From positions 1 through 15,128 of the forward strand of contig CAYRXC010000021.1 in the NCBI GenBank assembly GCA_964428195.1: a stretch of DNA of 15,128 nt, in the 5' to 3' direction. This DNA is from JAAYGD01 sp964428195 (GTDB lineage Bacteria > Bacillota_I > Bacilli_A > RF39 > UBA660). Each line of letters starts with the position of its first letter. Positions within the stretch are counted from its first letter, which is position 1. Under the pieces are notes generated by a model that saw only the letters and a program-made list of their open reading frames with translations, did no database searches and was not told the DNA's origin. Below are positions 1 to 7,478 of the stretch, one piece after another. The translations under genes and the position numbers were made by a program.

Positions 1-283
1 TAGGATAGTAATGTTCGTGCATAGGGAAAAAATAACCTATGATAGTCTTTGACTAATAGCATCGAAATAGTCTAAGTTGAAAGATATGATTAAAGTAGAT
101 ATAAAAGTGCCATAGTGACGATGTTGTTTAGAAATAGACAAAGTGGAACGAGGTAAACCTCACGAGTGAGAAACCCAAATTTTGGTAGGGGAGTCTTCAT
201 AGGGTAACCGATTGAAGAATGCGAAAGCATAGATAGATGTTTGCACTCTTCGGAGTACAGAACATGGCTTATATAGTATTTTT
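1..283 (+). ncRNA. rnpB: RNase P RNA, bacterial type B, 5' end outside the window
   Basis: Catalytic RNA of ribonuclease P, which matures the 5' ends of tRNAs. The sequence follows the Bacillus subtilis type-B RNA block by block: a TGTTCGTGC block near 13-20, AAAGTGCCA..GTGACG near 104-120, GTGGAACG-GGTAAACC at 142-159, GAGAAACCCAAATTTTGGTA at 168-187, AGATAGATG at 231-239, and the universal near-3' motif ACATGGCTTA at 262-271. By comparison with the B. subtilis RNA as I remember it, roughly the first 70-80 nt lie outside the window. The 3' end is approximate because the 5' strand of helix P1 is missing. Between AGATAGATG and ACATGGCTTA only one short hairpin is seen (ACTC-TTCG-GAGT, 245-256), clearly shorter than the same region in B. 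subtilis. No intrinsic terminator is visible before the next gene at 311. Confidence 0.93.
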
Positions 284-310
284 ATTATCATTAAAGAAAG
301 GACGATTTTT

Positions 311-730
311 TTGAAAGAGATTGGCGAATATTTAAAAGCTTCAAGAGAAGAAAAGGGAATTTCGATAGAAGAAGTTTCCGAGGATTTAAAATTAGATAAT
401 TTTGCTATAGAGCAAATTGAAGAAGGAAATAAGGACATATTTAAAGATATCTATGAATTAAGAACTTTTGTTCAACAATATTCTAAATATTTGTGTTTAG
501 ATGTTGAAAAAATAACAGAAGAATTTAATGATTTTATGTTTGAATATACATCAAAGATTCCAATAGTTGAAGAAATAGATCAATCAAAAACAGAATCAAA
601 CAAAAAAAAGATTGCATCACCTTATACTATAGAAGAATGCTTGCAGAAAAAAAAGACTAATAAGATTATAATTATTGGAATAATAGCAATTGCTTTAATA
701 ATTGGTTTAATATTAATATTTGTATTATAA
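311..730 (+). CDS. RodZ-like HTH protein with a C-terminal membrane anchor, short form
   Basis: 139-residue protein starting at TTG, chosen because GAAAGGA (296-302) is well spaced, no other in-frame start lies upstream, and the HTH begins directly after it. Residues 1-70 look like the HTH_25 fold of RodZ (IGEYLKASREEKGISIEEVSE, then a second helix pair containing YSKYL). In RodZ this domain contacts MreB and helps shape the elongating cell wall. Residues 71-115 are a charged cytoplasmic linker, and residues 117-139 are one hydrophobic helix that ends the protein. The extracytoplasmic RodZ domain of longer homologues is absent. It lies 9 nt upstream of pgsA, the same pairing as ymfM-pgsA in Bacillus, so the two genes are probably co-transcribed. 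The family call rests on the fold pattern and synteny; whether it binds MreB is unknown. Confidence 0.8.
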   Translation: MKEIGEYLKASREEKGISIEEVSEDLKLDNFAIEQIEEGNKDIFKDIYELRTFVQQYSKYLCLDVEKITEEFNDFMFEYTSKIPIVEEIDQSKTESNKKKIASPYTIEECLQKKKTNKIIIIGIIAIALIIGLILIFVL

Positions 731-739
731 GGAGAATAT

Positions 740-1333
740 ATGAAGATGAATTTACCAAACAAACTTAGTATTTTAAGATTAATAATGGCTATATTGTTGG
801 CAATTATTTTAATATTTCCATTTTATATGTTAAATATTGAAATTCCCAAAATCATGGTAAATGATGTTATTATTGTAGATTTAAAATATATTATTGCAGG
901 AGTAATATTTATTATAGCTTCACTAACAGATATGCTTGATGGAAGGATTGCAAGAAAAAGAAATTTGGTTACTGATTTCGGAAAATTTATTGACGCTATT
1001 GCGGATAAAGTATTGGTAAATACTGCACTTATTATATTGGCAGCTCAAGGATTTATAAGCGTTGCTATTCCGGTAATTATTATTGCTAGAGATACTATTG
1101 TAGATTCAATAAGGATGATTGCAGCTTCAAAAGGAACAGTAATCGCCGCTGGGAAAGCAGGCAAAATTAAAACACTAGTAGTTATGGTTGGTTTATCACT
1201 AACATTCTTCTACAATTTACCATTTGAATTATGGAATATCGATGTATCAAATGTATTGCTTATAATTGGAGTAGTATTATCCTTATATTCTGGAATAGAA
1301 TATTATTTATTAAACAAAGATAAATTATTCTAA
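740..1333 (+). CDS. pgsA: CDP-diacylglycerol-glycerol-3-phosphate 3-phosphatidyltransferase
   Basis: 197-residue integral membrane enzyme that joins CDP-diacylglycerol and glycerol-3-phosphate to give phosphatidylglycerophosphate, the committed step to phosphatidylglycerol and cardiolipin. The CDP-alcohol phosphotransferase signature DGx2ARx8Gx3Dx3D is complete: D64, D67, G68, A71, R72, G81, D85 and D89. The N-terminal NLPNKLSILRL motif is typical of PgsA, and several hydrophobic segments (about 11-32, 48-62, 91-116, 144-160 and 171-189) fit the expected topology. Length matches the family. The start has AAGGAG 5-10 nt upstream, overlapping the end of the rodZ-like gene. In Bacillus cinA comes next before recA; here it is absent and a terminator follows. 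Confidence 0.95.
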   Translation: MKMNLPNKLSILRLIMAILLAIILIFPFYMLNIEIPKIMVNDVIIVDLKYIIAGVIFIIASLTDMLDGRIARKRNLVTDFGKFIDAIADKVLVNTALIILAAQGFISVAIPVIIIARDTIVDSIRMIAASKGTVIAAGKAGKIKTLVVMVGLSLTFFYNLPFELWNIDVSNVLLIIGVVLSLYSGIEYYLLNKDKLF

Positions 1334-1361
1334 TAATTAGTTATTGTCTTTATTTATATAC

Positions 1362-1391
1362 AAAAAAGATGACTTGTGTGCATCTTTTTTT
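1362..1391 (+). terminator. Intrinsic terminator after pgsA
   Basis: The inverted repeat AAAAAAGATG (1362-1371) and CATCTTTTTT (1381-1390) is a 10-bp stem with a 9-nt loop, ending in a T-run. The A-rich 5' arm also makes it plausible in reverse. It closes the rodZ-like/pgsA unit and separates it from the SOS-regulated recA unit. Confidence 0.8.
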
Positions 1392-1421
1392 AATAATTGA
1401 AAAATATACTTTACAATAAAC

Positions 1422-1435
1422 CGAACAAAAGTTCG
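1422..1435 (+). promoter_or_regulatory. LexA (SOS) operator upstream of recA
   Basis: CGAAC-AAAA-GTTCG is a perfect match to the Firmicutes LexA box (CGAAC-N4-GTTCG arms). It sits 8 nt upstream of the recA -35 hexamer, so bound LexA would overlap the polymerase footprint. It implies a LexA repressor elsewhere in the genome and recA induction by DNA damage. Confidence 0.88.
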
Positions 1436-1443
1436 AAAAGTTA

Positions 1444-1472
1444 TTGCTTTTTAAAAGAGATTATATTATAAT
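1444..1472 (+). promoter_or_regulatory. recA promoter
   Basis: TTGCTT (1444-1449), a 17-nt spacer and a consensus TATAAT (1467-1472). The -35 is weak (3 of 6). Transcription would start near 1479, giving a leader of about 20 nt with GGAGG at 1491-1495 before the ATG at 1500. Confidence 0.75.
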
Positions 1473-1499
1473 CATTATATAAAATAAATTGGAGGAAAT

Positions 1500-2522
1500 A
1501 TGACAAAAGAAAAAGACAAAGTATTAGATCAAGTAATGCTGGATATTGAAAAACAATTCGGAAAAGGTTCTATAATGAAATTAGGTTCTGATAAAGTTAG
1601 GGAAATAGATGTAGTTTCAAGTGGATCACTATCACTAGATATTGCATTAGGAGTAGGTGGTTATCCAAAAGGAAGAATAGTCGAAATATATGGACCAGAA
1701 TCAAGTGGAAAGACTACTTTTGCATTGCATGCAATTGCAGAAGTTCAAAAAGCTGGTGGAAGAGCAGCTTTTATTGATGCTGAACATGCTTTAGATCCTG
1801 TATATGCATCAAAATTAGGTGTTGATATTCAAGAATTATTGTTATCTCAACCAGACACTGGAGAACAAGCTTTAGAGATTTGTGAAGCTTTGGTTAGAAG
1901 TGAAGCAATAAGTATAGTTGTAATCGATTCGGTTGCAGCATTGGTTCCAGAAGCGGAAATAGAAGGAGAAATGGGAGATAGCCATGTTGGTCTTCAAGCA
2001 AGGTTAATGAGTCAAGCGTTGAGGAAATTATCTGGTACTATTAGTAAAACAAATACAATAGTTATATTTATAAATCAATTAAGAGAAAAAGTTGGAGTTT
2101 TCTTTGGAAATCCAGAAACAACACCAGGAGGAAGGGCGTTAAAATTTTATTCAACAATTAGATTAGATGTTAGAAGAGCTGAACAATTAAAACAAGGGGA
2201 AAATGTTATAGGTAATAAAACCAATGTTAAGGTTGTGAAAAACAAAGTAGCTCCACCATTCAAAAGTGCAAACTTAGAAATAATATATGGAGAAGGAATA
2301 AGTAAGGAATCCGAAATAATTGATTTAGCATCAGACATTAGCATATTAGAAAAATCCGGTGCATGGTATTCGTATAATGGAGAAAAAGTTGGACAAGGAA
2401 AAGATAATTTAAGATTATTATTGAAAGATAATAAAAAATTATATGAAGAATTAGAAAAGAAAATAAGAGAACACTATAATTTTAATAAAAAACCTATTAA
2501 GCAAAAAGAAAATGACGAATAG
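1500..2522 (+). CDS. recA: Recombinase RecA
   Basis: 340-residue DNA strand-exchange ATPase, central to homologous recombination and the co-protease that triggers LexA self-cleavage. The Walker A GPESSGKT spans residues 65-72, the catalytic glutamate is E95 in FIDAEHALDP, the Walker B region is VVIDSVAAL (about 140-148), and the L2 DNA-binding loop with INQLREK...FGNPETTPGGRALKF follows from about residue 191. The small C-terminal domain ends in the usual acidic/charged tail (KENDE). Length is normal (B. subtilis about 348). The ATG at 1500 has GGAGG at 1491-1495. It is transcribed alone: LexA box and promoter upstream, terminator at the stop codon. No intein or disruption. Confidence 0.99.
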   Translation: MTKEKDKVLDQVMLDIEKQFGKGSIMKLGSDKVREIDVVSSGSLSLDIALGVGGYPKGRIVEIYGPESSGKTTFALHAIAEVQKAGGRAAFIDAEHALDPVYASKLGVDIQELLLSQPDTGEQALEICEALVRSEAISIVVIDSVAALVPEAEIEGEMGDSHVGLQARLMSQALRKLSGTISKTNTIVIFINQLREKVGVFFGNPETTPGGRALKFYSTIRLDVRRAEQLKQGENVIGNKTNVKVVKNKVAPPFKSANLEIIYGEGISKESEIIDLASDISILEKSGAWYSYNGEKVGQGKDNLRLLLKDNKKLYEELEKKIREHYNFNKKPIKQKENDE

Positions 2523-2531
2523 TCATTTTTT
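2509..2531 (+). terminator. Intrinsic terminator overlapping the recA stop codon
   Basis: AAAATGAC (2509-2516) pairs with GTCATTTT (2522-2529), an 8-bp stem with loop GAATA, followed by T's to 2531. The recA stop TAG (2520-2522) lies in the loop and first base of the 3' arm, so the hairpin includes the last codons of recA. Confidence 0.7.
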
Positions 2532-2552
2532 ATTTATATTTTATGTGTTTTA

Positions 2553-2561
2553 TGCTATAAT
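2553..2561 (+). promoter_or_regulatory. frr promoter, extended -10
   Basis: TGC-TATAAT: a consensus -10 (2556-2561) with the TGn extension and no convincing -35 at the expected distance. The predicted start, near 2568, would lie just before the ribosome site TTGGAGTGA (2572-2580). Confidence 0.65.
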
Positions 2562-2584
2562 TCAAATTAGATTGGAGTGATTTT

Positions 2585-3127
2585 ATGGAAGATATTTTAG
2601 CAATTGTTAAAGATGATATGGAAAATGCAATTAAAAATATGGAAAAACGATTTTTAAATGTTAGAGCAGGAAGAGCTAATGCTTCTGTATTAGATGGCGT
2701 AATGGTTAGTTATTATGGAACTCCTACTCCATTGATTCAACTAGCAACTATTTCAATACCTGAAGCAAGGACACTTATGATTAAACCTTTCGATAAGAAC
2801 TCTTTAGCTAATATTGAAAAAGGTATATTTGAAGCAAACATCGGATTTACTCCTAATAATAATGGAGAATCTATAATATTATCCTTTCCACAATTGACAG
2901 AAGAAAGAAGAAGAGATTTTGTTAAGCAAGTAAAGGAAATAGCAGAAGAAACAAAAATTGCACTTAGAAATATAAGACAAGATGGAAACGATTCAATAAA
3001 AAAAGAAGATTTTCCTGAAGATGATGAAAAAAGGGGAATGGAAAGAGTTCAAAACCTAATTGATGAATACAATGATAAAATAGAAACGATATTTAAAGAA
3101 AAAGAAAAAGAATTAATGACTATATAA
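2585..3127 (+). CDS. frr: Ribosome recycling factor
   Basis: 180-residue tRNA-shaped protein that works with EF-G to split post-termination ribosomes into subunits. The whole RRF fold is recognisable: helix I with RFLNVRAGRANASVLDGV (RAGRA at residues 27-31), the domain II segment YYGTPTPLIQLATISIPEARTLMIKPFDK, and the long C-terminal helices containing LTEERRRDFVKQVKEIAEETKIALRNIR. Length is close to the usual 185. The ATG has GGAG about 8 nt upstream. In many Firmicutes frr follows rpsB-tsf-pyrH; here it stands alone between recA and the Phe T-box. No terminator is seen after it, so transcripts may run into the T-box leader. Confidence 0.98.
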   Translation: MEDILAIVKDDMENAIKNMEKRFLNVRAGRANASVLDGVMVSYYGTPTPLIQLATISIPEARTLMIKPFDKNSLANIEKGIFEANIGFTPNNNGESIILSFPQLTEERRRDFVKQVKEIAEETKIALRNIRQDGNDSIKKEDFPEDDEKRGMERVQNLIDEYNDKIETIFKEKEKELMTI

Positions 3128-3130
3128 AAG

Positions 3131-3340
3131 CTATGACAAAAGAGTAGTAATAATAATTTATCTTATAGAGAGTTGATGTATGGTGTAAATCAATGTTGAT
3201 TATTATGAATTCGCTTTTAGAGTTTTATATATAAAATATATAACGAAAACTCGCGTTAAGAGTATTAAGTGCATAGTTTTACTATGAATTAAGGTGGTAC
3301 CACGATAAAGCGTCCTTATTATATATAAGAACGCTTTTTT
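3131..3340 (+). promoter_or_regulatory. T-box riboswitch specific for tRNA-Phe
   Basis: Transcription is allowed when uncharged tRNA-Phe binds. Stem I: AAAAG (3138-3142) faces CTTTT (3214-3218), followed by the AGTA motif (3143-3146). TAATAAT (from 3148) pairs with ATTATTA (3199-3205), and an AGAGAG element near 3167-3172 lies below a TTGAT/ATCAA apical helix. The specifier triplet is TTC (3210-3212) after GAA, a Phe codon. The T-box motif AAGGTGGTACCACG is at 3291-3304; its TGGT (3295-3298) pairs with an ACCA tRNA end, fitting the A73 of tRNA-Phe. The antiterminator pairs TAAGG (3290-3294) with CCTTA (3314-3318) and ACG (3302-3304) with CGT (3311-3313). It excludes the terminator listed separately. 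I see no strong promoter; a weak TATATA lies at 3121-3126, at the end of frr. Confidence 0.93.
3307..3340 (+). terminator. T-box-controlled terminator
   Basis: AAAGCGT (3307-3313) pairs with ACGCTTT (3331-3337), and after one C-A mismatch CTTAT (3315-3319) pairs with ATAAG (3325-3329), with a five-base loop and a T-run to 3341. It shares CGT and CCTTA with the antiterminator, so only one of the two can form. Confidence 0.9.
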
Positions 3341-3356
3341 TATTGAAAGGAGTATT

Positions 3357-4073
3357 ATGAAAAGAATAGCGGTAATGATAATACATGGTTTTATGAGTAA
3401 TCAAAAAGAAGTAGAATATTTAAAAAACTCTTTAAATAATATATCAAACTTTGATGTGTTTACTTTTACTTTGCCAGGACATGAAGACTATAACTTTAAA
3501 GACATCAATTATAAAGATTGGATAGATTATTCTGAAAAAGTATTAAAAGATTTAAAAATGAGATATAATGATATATATATAATTGGGCACAGTATGGGAG
3601 GAGTTATAGCATCCCATCTAGCTTCAACTAATAGGGAGATAAAGAAATTGGTTTTAGTAGCGCCCTCATTTAAATATTTGGAAATATTTGATAATCCTAA
3701 AATATTAAAAGAAAAGATTAATGAAACAATAAGGAATAGAAAAAAATATAAAAGTTTAACGCAAAGAATATTAAACTCATCCGTAAAAAGTGTAATAGAA
3801 TTTAGAAAACTTGTTAAAAAATATCAGAATTGTCCTAATAACATTGAGTGCGAAGTGTTGATAATGCATGGAGAAAAGGATATCGTAGTTCCAATAAAAT
3901 CAAGTGAAGAAATATTTAATACTATCAACAGCAATAAAAAATACTTTAAAATAATAAGTGAAGCCGATCATAGTATGATTTACGATTATAAAAAAGAAAA
4001 AGTAGCGGGTTATATATGTAACTATTTAAAAGGAGGATTATTATGGATAATAACGAGAGACTTAAAAATATAA
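3357..4073 (+). CDS. Alpha/beta hydrolase (carboxylesterase / monoacylglycerol-lipase-like)
   Basis: 238-residue soluble serine hydrolase with no signal peptide. The likely catalytic triad is S79 in GHSMGG (77-82), D175 in HGEKDIVVP and H205 in EADHSM. H10-G11 in IIHGF is the expected oxyanion-hole strand end, and LPGHED (39-44) is typical of the esterase/lysophospholipase group. Residues about 105-160, Lys-rich, form the lid. Substrate cannot be read from sequence. It is the first gene after the T-box terminator (GAAAGGAG at 3345-3352) and its last 31 nt overlap pheS, so it should be induced by Phe-tRNA limitation together with pheST. The pheS ribosome site AAGGAGG is read here as the KGG near the C-terminus. 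Confidence 0.85.
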   Translation: MKRIAVMIIHGFMSNQKEVEYLKNSLNNISNFDVFTFTLPGHEDYNFKDINYKDWIDYSEKVLKDLKMRYNDIYIIGHSMGGVIASHLASTNREIKKLVLVAPSFKYLEIFDNPKILKEKINETIRNRKKYKSLTQRILNSSVKSVIEFRKLVKKYQNCPNNIECEVLIMHGEKDIVVPIKSSEEIFNTINSNKKYFKIISEADHSMIYDYKKEKVAGYICNYLKGGLLWIITRDLKI

Positions 4074-5107
4074 TAAGTAATTTTGAAAAAGAAAAGCACA
4101 ATTTAACGAATATGGTTTCAATTAATGAAATTAGGTCAAAATATTTAGGGAAAAAAAGTGAATTTCAAGAAATAAGCAATACAATGGCTTCTTTGTCTTT
4201 AGAAGAAAAGAAAATACTAGGTAAGGCATTAAATGAATTTAAAAAATATATAGAAAATGAGTTTAATTCTGTTGCAGAAAACATTAAACAAAAAGAATTG
4301 GAACATAAACTAAACAATGACAGAATAGACGTAACACTTCCTGGTAAAAAAATTCCTTCCGGATCAGTTCATCCACTAAATAAACTAAAAGAAGAAATTG
4401 AAGAGATATTTGTGTCTATGGGTTATGATGTAGTAGATGGTCCTGATGTTGAAGAAGATTTGTATAATTTTGAAATGTTAAATTTTCCAAAAGGACATCC
4501 TGCTAGAGATATGCAAGATACATTTTATATTGATGAAGAAAAATTGCTTAGAACACACACTTCACCAGTTCAAGTAAGAACTATGTTAAAAAACAAAGAA
4601 AAAACGCCAATAAAAGTAATATGTCCTGGTTCAACATATAGAAATGATAATGATGATGCGACTCACTCTCATCAATTTCATCAAATAGAAGGAATGCTTA
4701 TAGATGAGAATATTTCGATGGCTGATTTGAAGGGAACTCTTGAGCTGCTTGTTAAGAAGACTTTTGATCAATCAAGAGAAATAAGATTCAGATCTAGTTT
4801 TTTCCCTTTTACAGAACCAAGTATCGAAGTGGATATTAGTTGTTTTAATTGCAATAAAAAAGGTTGCAGTTTATGTAAAGGCACTGGGTGGATTGAGATA
4901 TTGGGAGCTGGAATGATACATCCAAATGTTTTAGAAATGGGTGGATATGATTCCAAAAAATATACTGGTTTTGCATTTGGTATGGGAATAGAAAGAGTAG
5001 CTATGCTTAAATATGGAATTACAGACATTAGATATTTTTATAGTAATGATTTAAGATTTTTAAAACAGTTTGATAGATTAGAAGGTGATTCAAATGAGAG
5101 TAAGTAA
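4043..5107 (+). CDS. pheS: Phenylalanyl-tRNA synthetase alpha subunit
   Basis: 354-residue catalytic subunit of the (alpha-beta)2 class II synthetase that charges tRNA-Phe. An N-terminal helical tRNA-contacting arm (about 1-90) precedes the catalytic core from about 108 (VHPLNKLKEEIEEIF). Motif 2 is KVICPGSTYRNDNDDATHSHQFHQIEG (191-217, only key part quoted in databases as YR-D/E...H-FHQ), and motif 3 is GFAFGMGIERVAML (309-322). A four-cysteine knuckle C267, C270, C275, C278 (CFNC/CSLC) precedes GTGWIEILGAGM, as in many Firmicutes PheS. The start ATG has AAGGAGG at 4030-4036 and lies inside the hydrolase gene, suggesting translational coupling. The 3' end overlaps pheT by 14 nt. Confidence 0.98.
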   Translation: MDNNERLKNIISNFEKEKHNLTNMVSINEIRSKYLGKKSEFQEISNTMASLSLEEKKILGKALNEFKKYIENEFNSVAENIKQKELEHKLNNDRIDVTLPGKKIPSGSVHPLNKLKEEIEEIFVSMGYDVVDGPDVEEDLYNFEMLNFPKGHPARDMQDTFYIDEEKLLRTHTSPVQVRTMLKNKEKTPIKVICPGSTYRNDNDDATHSHQFHQIEGMLIDENISMADLKGTLELLVKKTFDQSREIRFRSSFFPFTEPSIEVDISCFNCNKKGCSLCKGTGWIEILGAGMIHPNVLEMGGYDSKKYTGFAFGMGIERVAMLKYGITDIRYFYSNDLRFLKQFDRLEGDSNESK

Positions 5108-7466
5108 AAATTGGTTAAAAGAATACATTGAAATCGATGTAGCAGACGAAGTATTTGCTCAAAAAATGATGTTAGCGGGAAATGAAGTAGAAGCAATGTA
5201 TAAAATAAGTGATTCTACAAATCTGGTTATAGGTTATGTTAAAGAAAAAAATCCACATCCGGATTCAGATCATTTAAACGTATGCCAAGTAGATTTGGGA
5301 GATGGGATCTTCCAAATAGTTTGTGGTGCTCCAAATGTAGATAAAGATCAAAAAGTAATTGTGGCAAAAGTTGGAGCTAAACTTCCTACCGGATTAGAAA
5401 TAAAAAAAGCAAACATTAGAGGTGTTGAATCTAATGGAATGATTTGTTCCTTAGAAGAACTTGGAATTGAAACAAAATATATAGAAGAAAAAAACGGAAT
5501 ACATGTACTAGATAATACTGCACCTATCGGAGAAGATGCATTAAAATATTTGTGTTATGATGATTTAATATTTGATTTCTCAATTACACCAAATAGGGGA
5601 GATTTATTAAGTATTATTGGTATGGCTTATGAAACTGGAGCTGTATTAGATAAAAAAATAAAAGATTATAATTTTAATACTGATTATATTGATGAAAATC
5701 ATGATATAAAAATAAAATCCCTTACTGATAAGTGTAGTGCTTATTTATCAAGAATAGTAAAAGATGTAGTTATACAAGAAAGTCCTAATTTTATTAAAGC
5801 TAGACTAATGGCTTCAGGAATAAGACCAATTAATAATGTAGTAGATATAAGTAACTATGTAATGATAGAATATGGGCAACCTTTGCACTTCTTTGATTAT
5901 GATAAAATTGAAAAGGAAATCATTATAAGAGAAGCTAAAGAAAATGAAGTATTTAATACTCTAGATGGAGAAGAAAGAAACTTACATGAAGGAGATATTC
6001 TAATTACCGATAACAAACAAATATTGGCAATTGCAGGAGTAATGGGAGGATTAAGTACAGAAGTTACAGATAAAACTCAAAACATTTTTATTGAATCTGC
6101 AATATTCGATTCTATAAGTGTTAGACAAACTTCAAAAAGAGTATATAGAAGCGAAGCAAGCATAAGATTTGAAAAAGGACTTGATCCAAAGAAGACTCTT
6201 GAAGCATTAAATAAAGCAGCATATTTGTTACAAAAATATGCTAGTGGTAAGCCTATTAAAGATTTATATGGATTTAATAACAATGATCTAAATGATAAGG
6301 AAATTTCAATAAATATTTCAAAAATTAACTCAGTTTTAGGAATGGAATTAAAAGATTCAGAAATAGAAGAAGTATTTAACAAATTAGATTTTGTATATAA
6401 TAAGGAAGATGAATCTTACAAAGTAATTATTCCAAAAAGAAGACAAGATATTAATATTGAAGAAGATTTAGTTGAGGAAGTAGGAAGAATTCATGGTTAT
6501 GACAATATGAAAGGAACTCTTCCAAAAGTAAATTTAAATGTTGGAAATTATAATGGTGAATATGGATATATCAGAAATATTCATAAGAAAATGAGAGCAT
6601 TAGGACTAAATGAAATAATGACTTATTCATTACAAAACGATAAGTATTTCAAAGAATATTCATTTATTAATAATGAAGTAGTAAAACTTATTCAACCATT
6701 ATCTGATGAACGGAATTCTTTAAGATACAGCTTAATCCCTTCGATGTTAGATGTTATTGAATACAATTTATTTAGAAATATAAAAGATTTGAATTTGTAT
6801 GAGATTGGAAAAGGTTTTTATAAGAATGATGATTATAAAGAAGAGAATAAATTATGTATTGGAATGATTGGAAAATATATAAAAAATGATTGGGAGTTAA
6901 TCAATGTAGATTCTAATTACTATACATTAAAAGGTATTGTTGAAAACTTATTGGATTATTTGGGATATAATAATAGATATAGTTTTAAAATAGAAGAATT
7001 TCCAAAGGAGTTTCATCCAGGGAAGACTTCTGGCATATATATAGATGGTAATTTTGTTGGATATATTGGCGCAATCAATCCATCAATAAATGATAACGAA
7101 ATATATGTTTCTGAAATTAATCTTGATGCACTTTATTCATTGAAGACTAGAAGAATAAAATATAAAGAAATTACAAAATATCCTAATATAATTAAAGATG
7201 CTGCATTCATATTAAATAAAAATATAAACTCAGTAGAAGTTCTTAATACTATAAAGAAATCTAACAGCAAACTTATTACAAATGTTGAAGTCTTTGATTA
7301 TTACAAAGGTGATTCGATAGGGGAAGAAAATATTTCTATAGGATATAAAATTACTTTTATGGATTCTACAAGAACACTCACAGATGAAGAAGTAAATTTA
7401 TGGTTCAATAAAGCAATAGATGATGTTTTAAAAACATATGATGGTTCATCACTTAGAAATAAGTAA
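5094..7466 (+). CDS. pheT: Phenylalanyl-tRNA synthetase beta subunit
   Basis: 790-residue partner of PheS, carrying tRNA recognition and editing. Start chosen at ATG 5094 (MRVSKNWLKEYIE, the usual PheT N-terminus) with GAAGGTGA 6 nt upstream, rather than the in-frame GTG at 5085 inside that site. Domains in order: N-terminal segment; EMAP/Trbp111-like OB tRNA-binding domain, about 43-150 (NPHPDSDHLNVCQVDLG, IVCGAPNV); B3/B4 editing domain, about 205-375 (GIRPINNVVDISNYVM, HFFDYDKI); B5 domain, about 400-475 (IPKRRQDINIEEDLVEEVGRIHGYD); catalytic-like B6/B7 core; and C-terminal ferredoxin-fold anticodon-binding domain, about 697-790 (KYPNIIKDAAFIL). Length is normal for bacteria. It overlaps pheS by 14 nt and is followed after 12 nt by a small SAF-domain gene. 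Confidence 0.98.
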   Translation: MRVSKNWLKEYIEIDVADEVFAQKMMLAGNEVEAMYKISDSTNLVIGYVKEKNPHPDSDHLNVCQVDLGDGIFQIVCGAPNVDKDQKVIVAKVGAKLPTGLEIKKANIRGVESNGMICSLEELGIETKYIEEKNGIHVLDNTAPIGEDALKYLCYDDLIFDFSITPNRGDLLSIIGMAYETGAVLDKKIKDYNFNTDYIDENHDIKIKSLTDKCSAYLSRIVKDVVIQESPNFIKARLMASGIRPINNVVDISNYVMIEYGQPLHFFDYDKIEKEIIIREAKENEVFNTLDGEERNLHEGDILITDNKQILAIAGVMGGLSTEVTDKTQNIFIESAIFDSISVRQTSKRVYRSEASIRFEKGLDPKKTLEALNKAAYLLQKYASGKPIKDLYGFNNNDLNDKEISINISKINSVLGMELKDSEIEEVFNKLDFVYNKEDESYKVIIPKRRQDINIEEDLVEEVGRIHGYDNMKGTLPKVNLNVGNYNGEYGYIRNIHKKMRALGLNEIMTYSLQNDKYFKEYSFINNEVVKLIQPLSDERNSLRYSLIPSMLDVIEYNLFRNIKDLNLYEIGKGFYKNDDYKEENKLCIGMIGKYIKNDWELINVDSNYYTLKGIVENLLDYLGYNNRYSFKIEEFPKEFHPGKTSGIYIDGNFVGYIGAINPSINDNEIYVSEINLDALYSLKTRRIKYKEITKYPNIIKDAAFILNKNINSVEVLNTIKKSNSKLITNVEVFDYYKGDSIGEENISIGYKITFMDSTRTLTDEEVNLWFNKAIDDVLKTYDGSSLRNK

Positions 7467-7478
7467 GAAAGGATTGTT

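Noticed and set aside
160..438. Open frame on the minus strand opposite the RNase P RNA
   Set aside because: It runs across rnpB and the HTH gene, has no ribosome site and matches no family; its length reflects low GC.
5085..5093. GTG start for pheT nine bases upstream
   Set aside because: It lies inside the ribosome-binding site of the ATG at 5094, which gives the standard PheT N-terminus.
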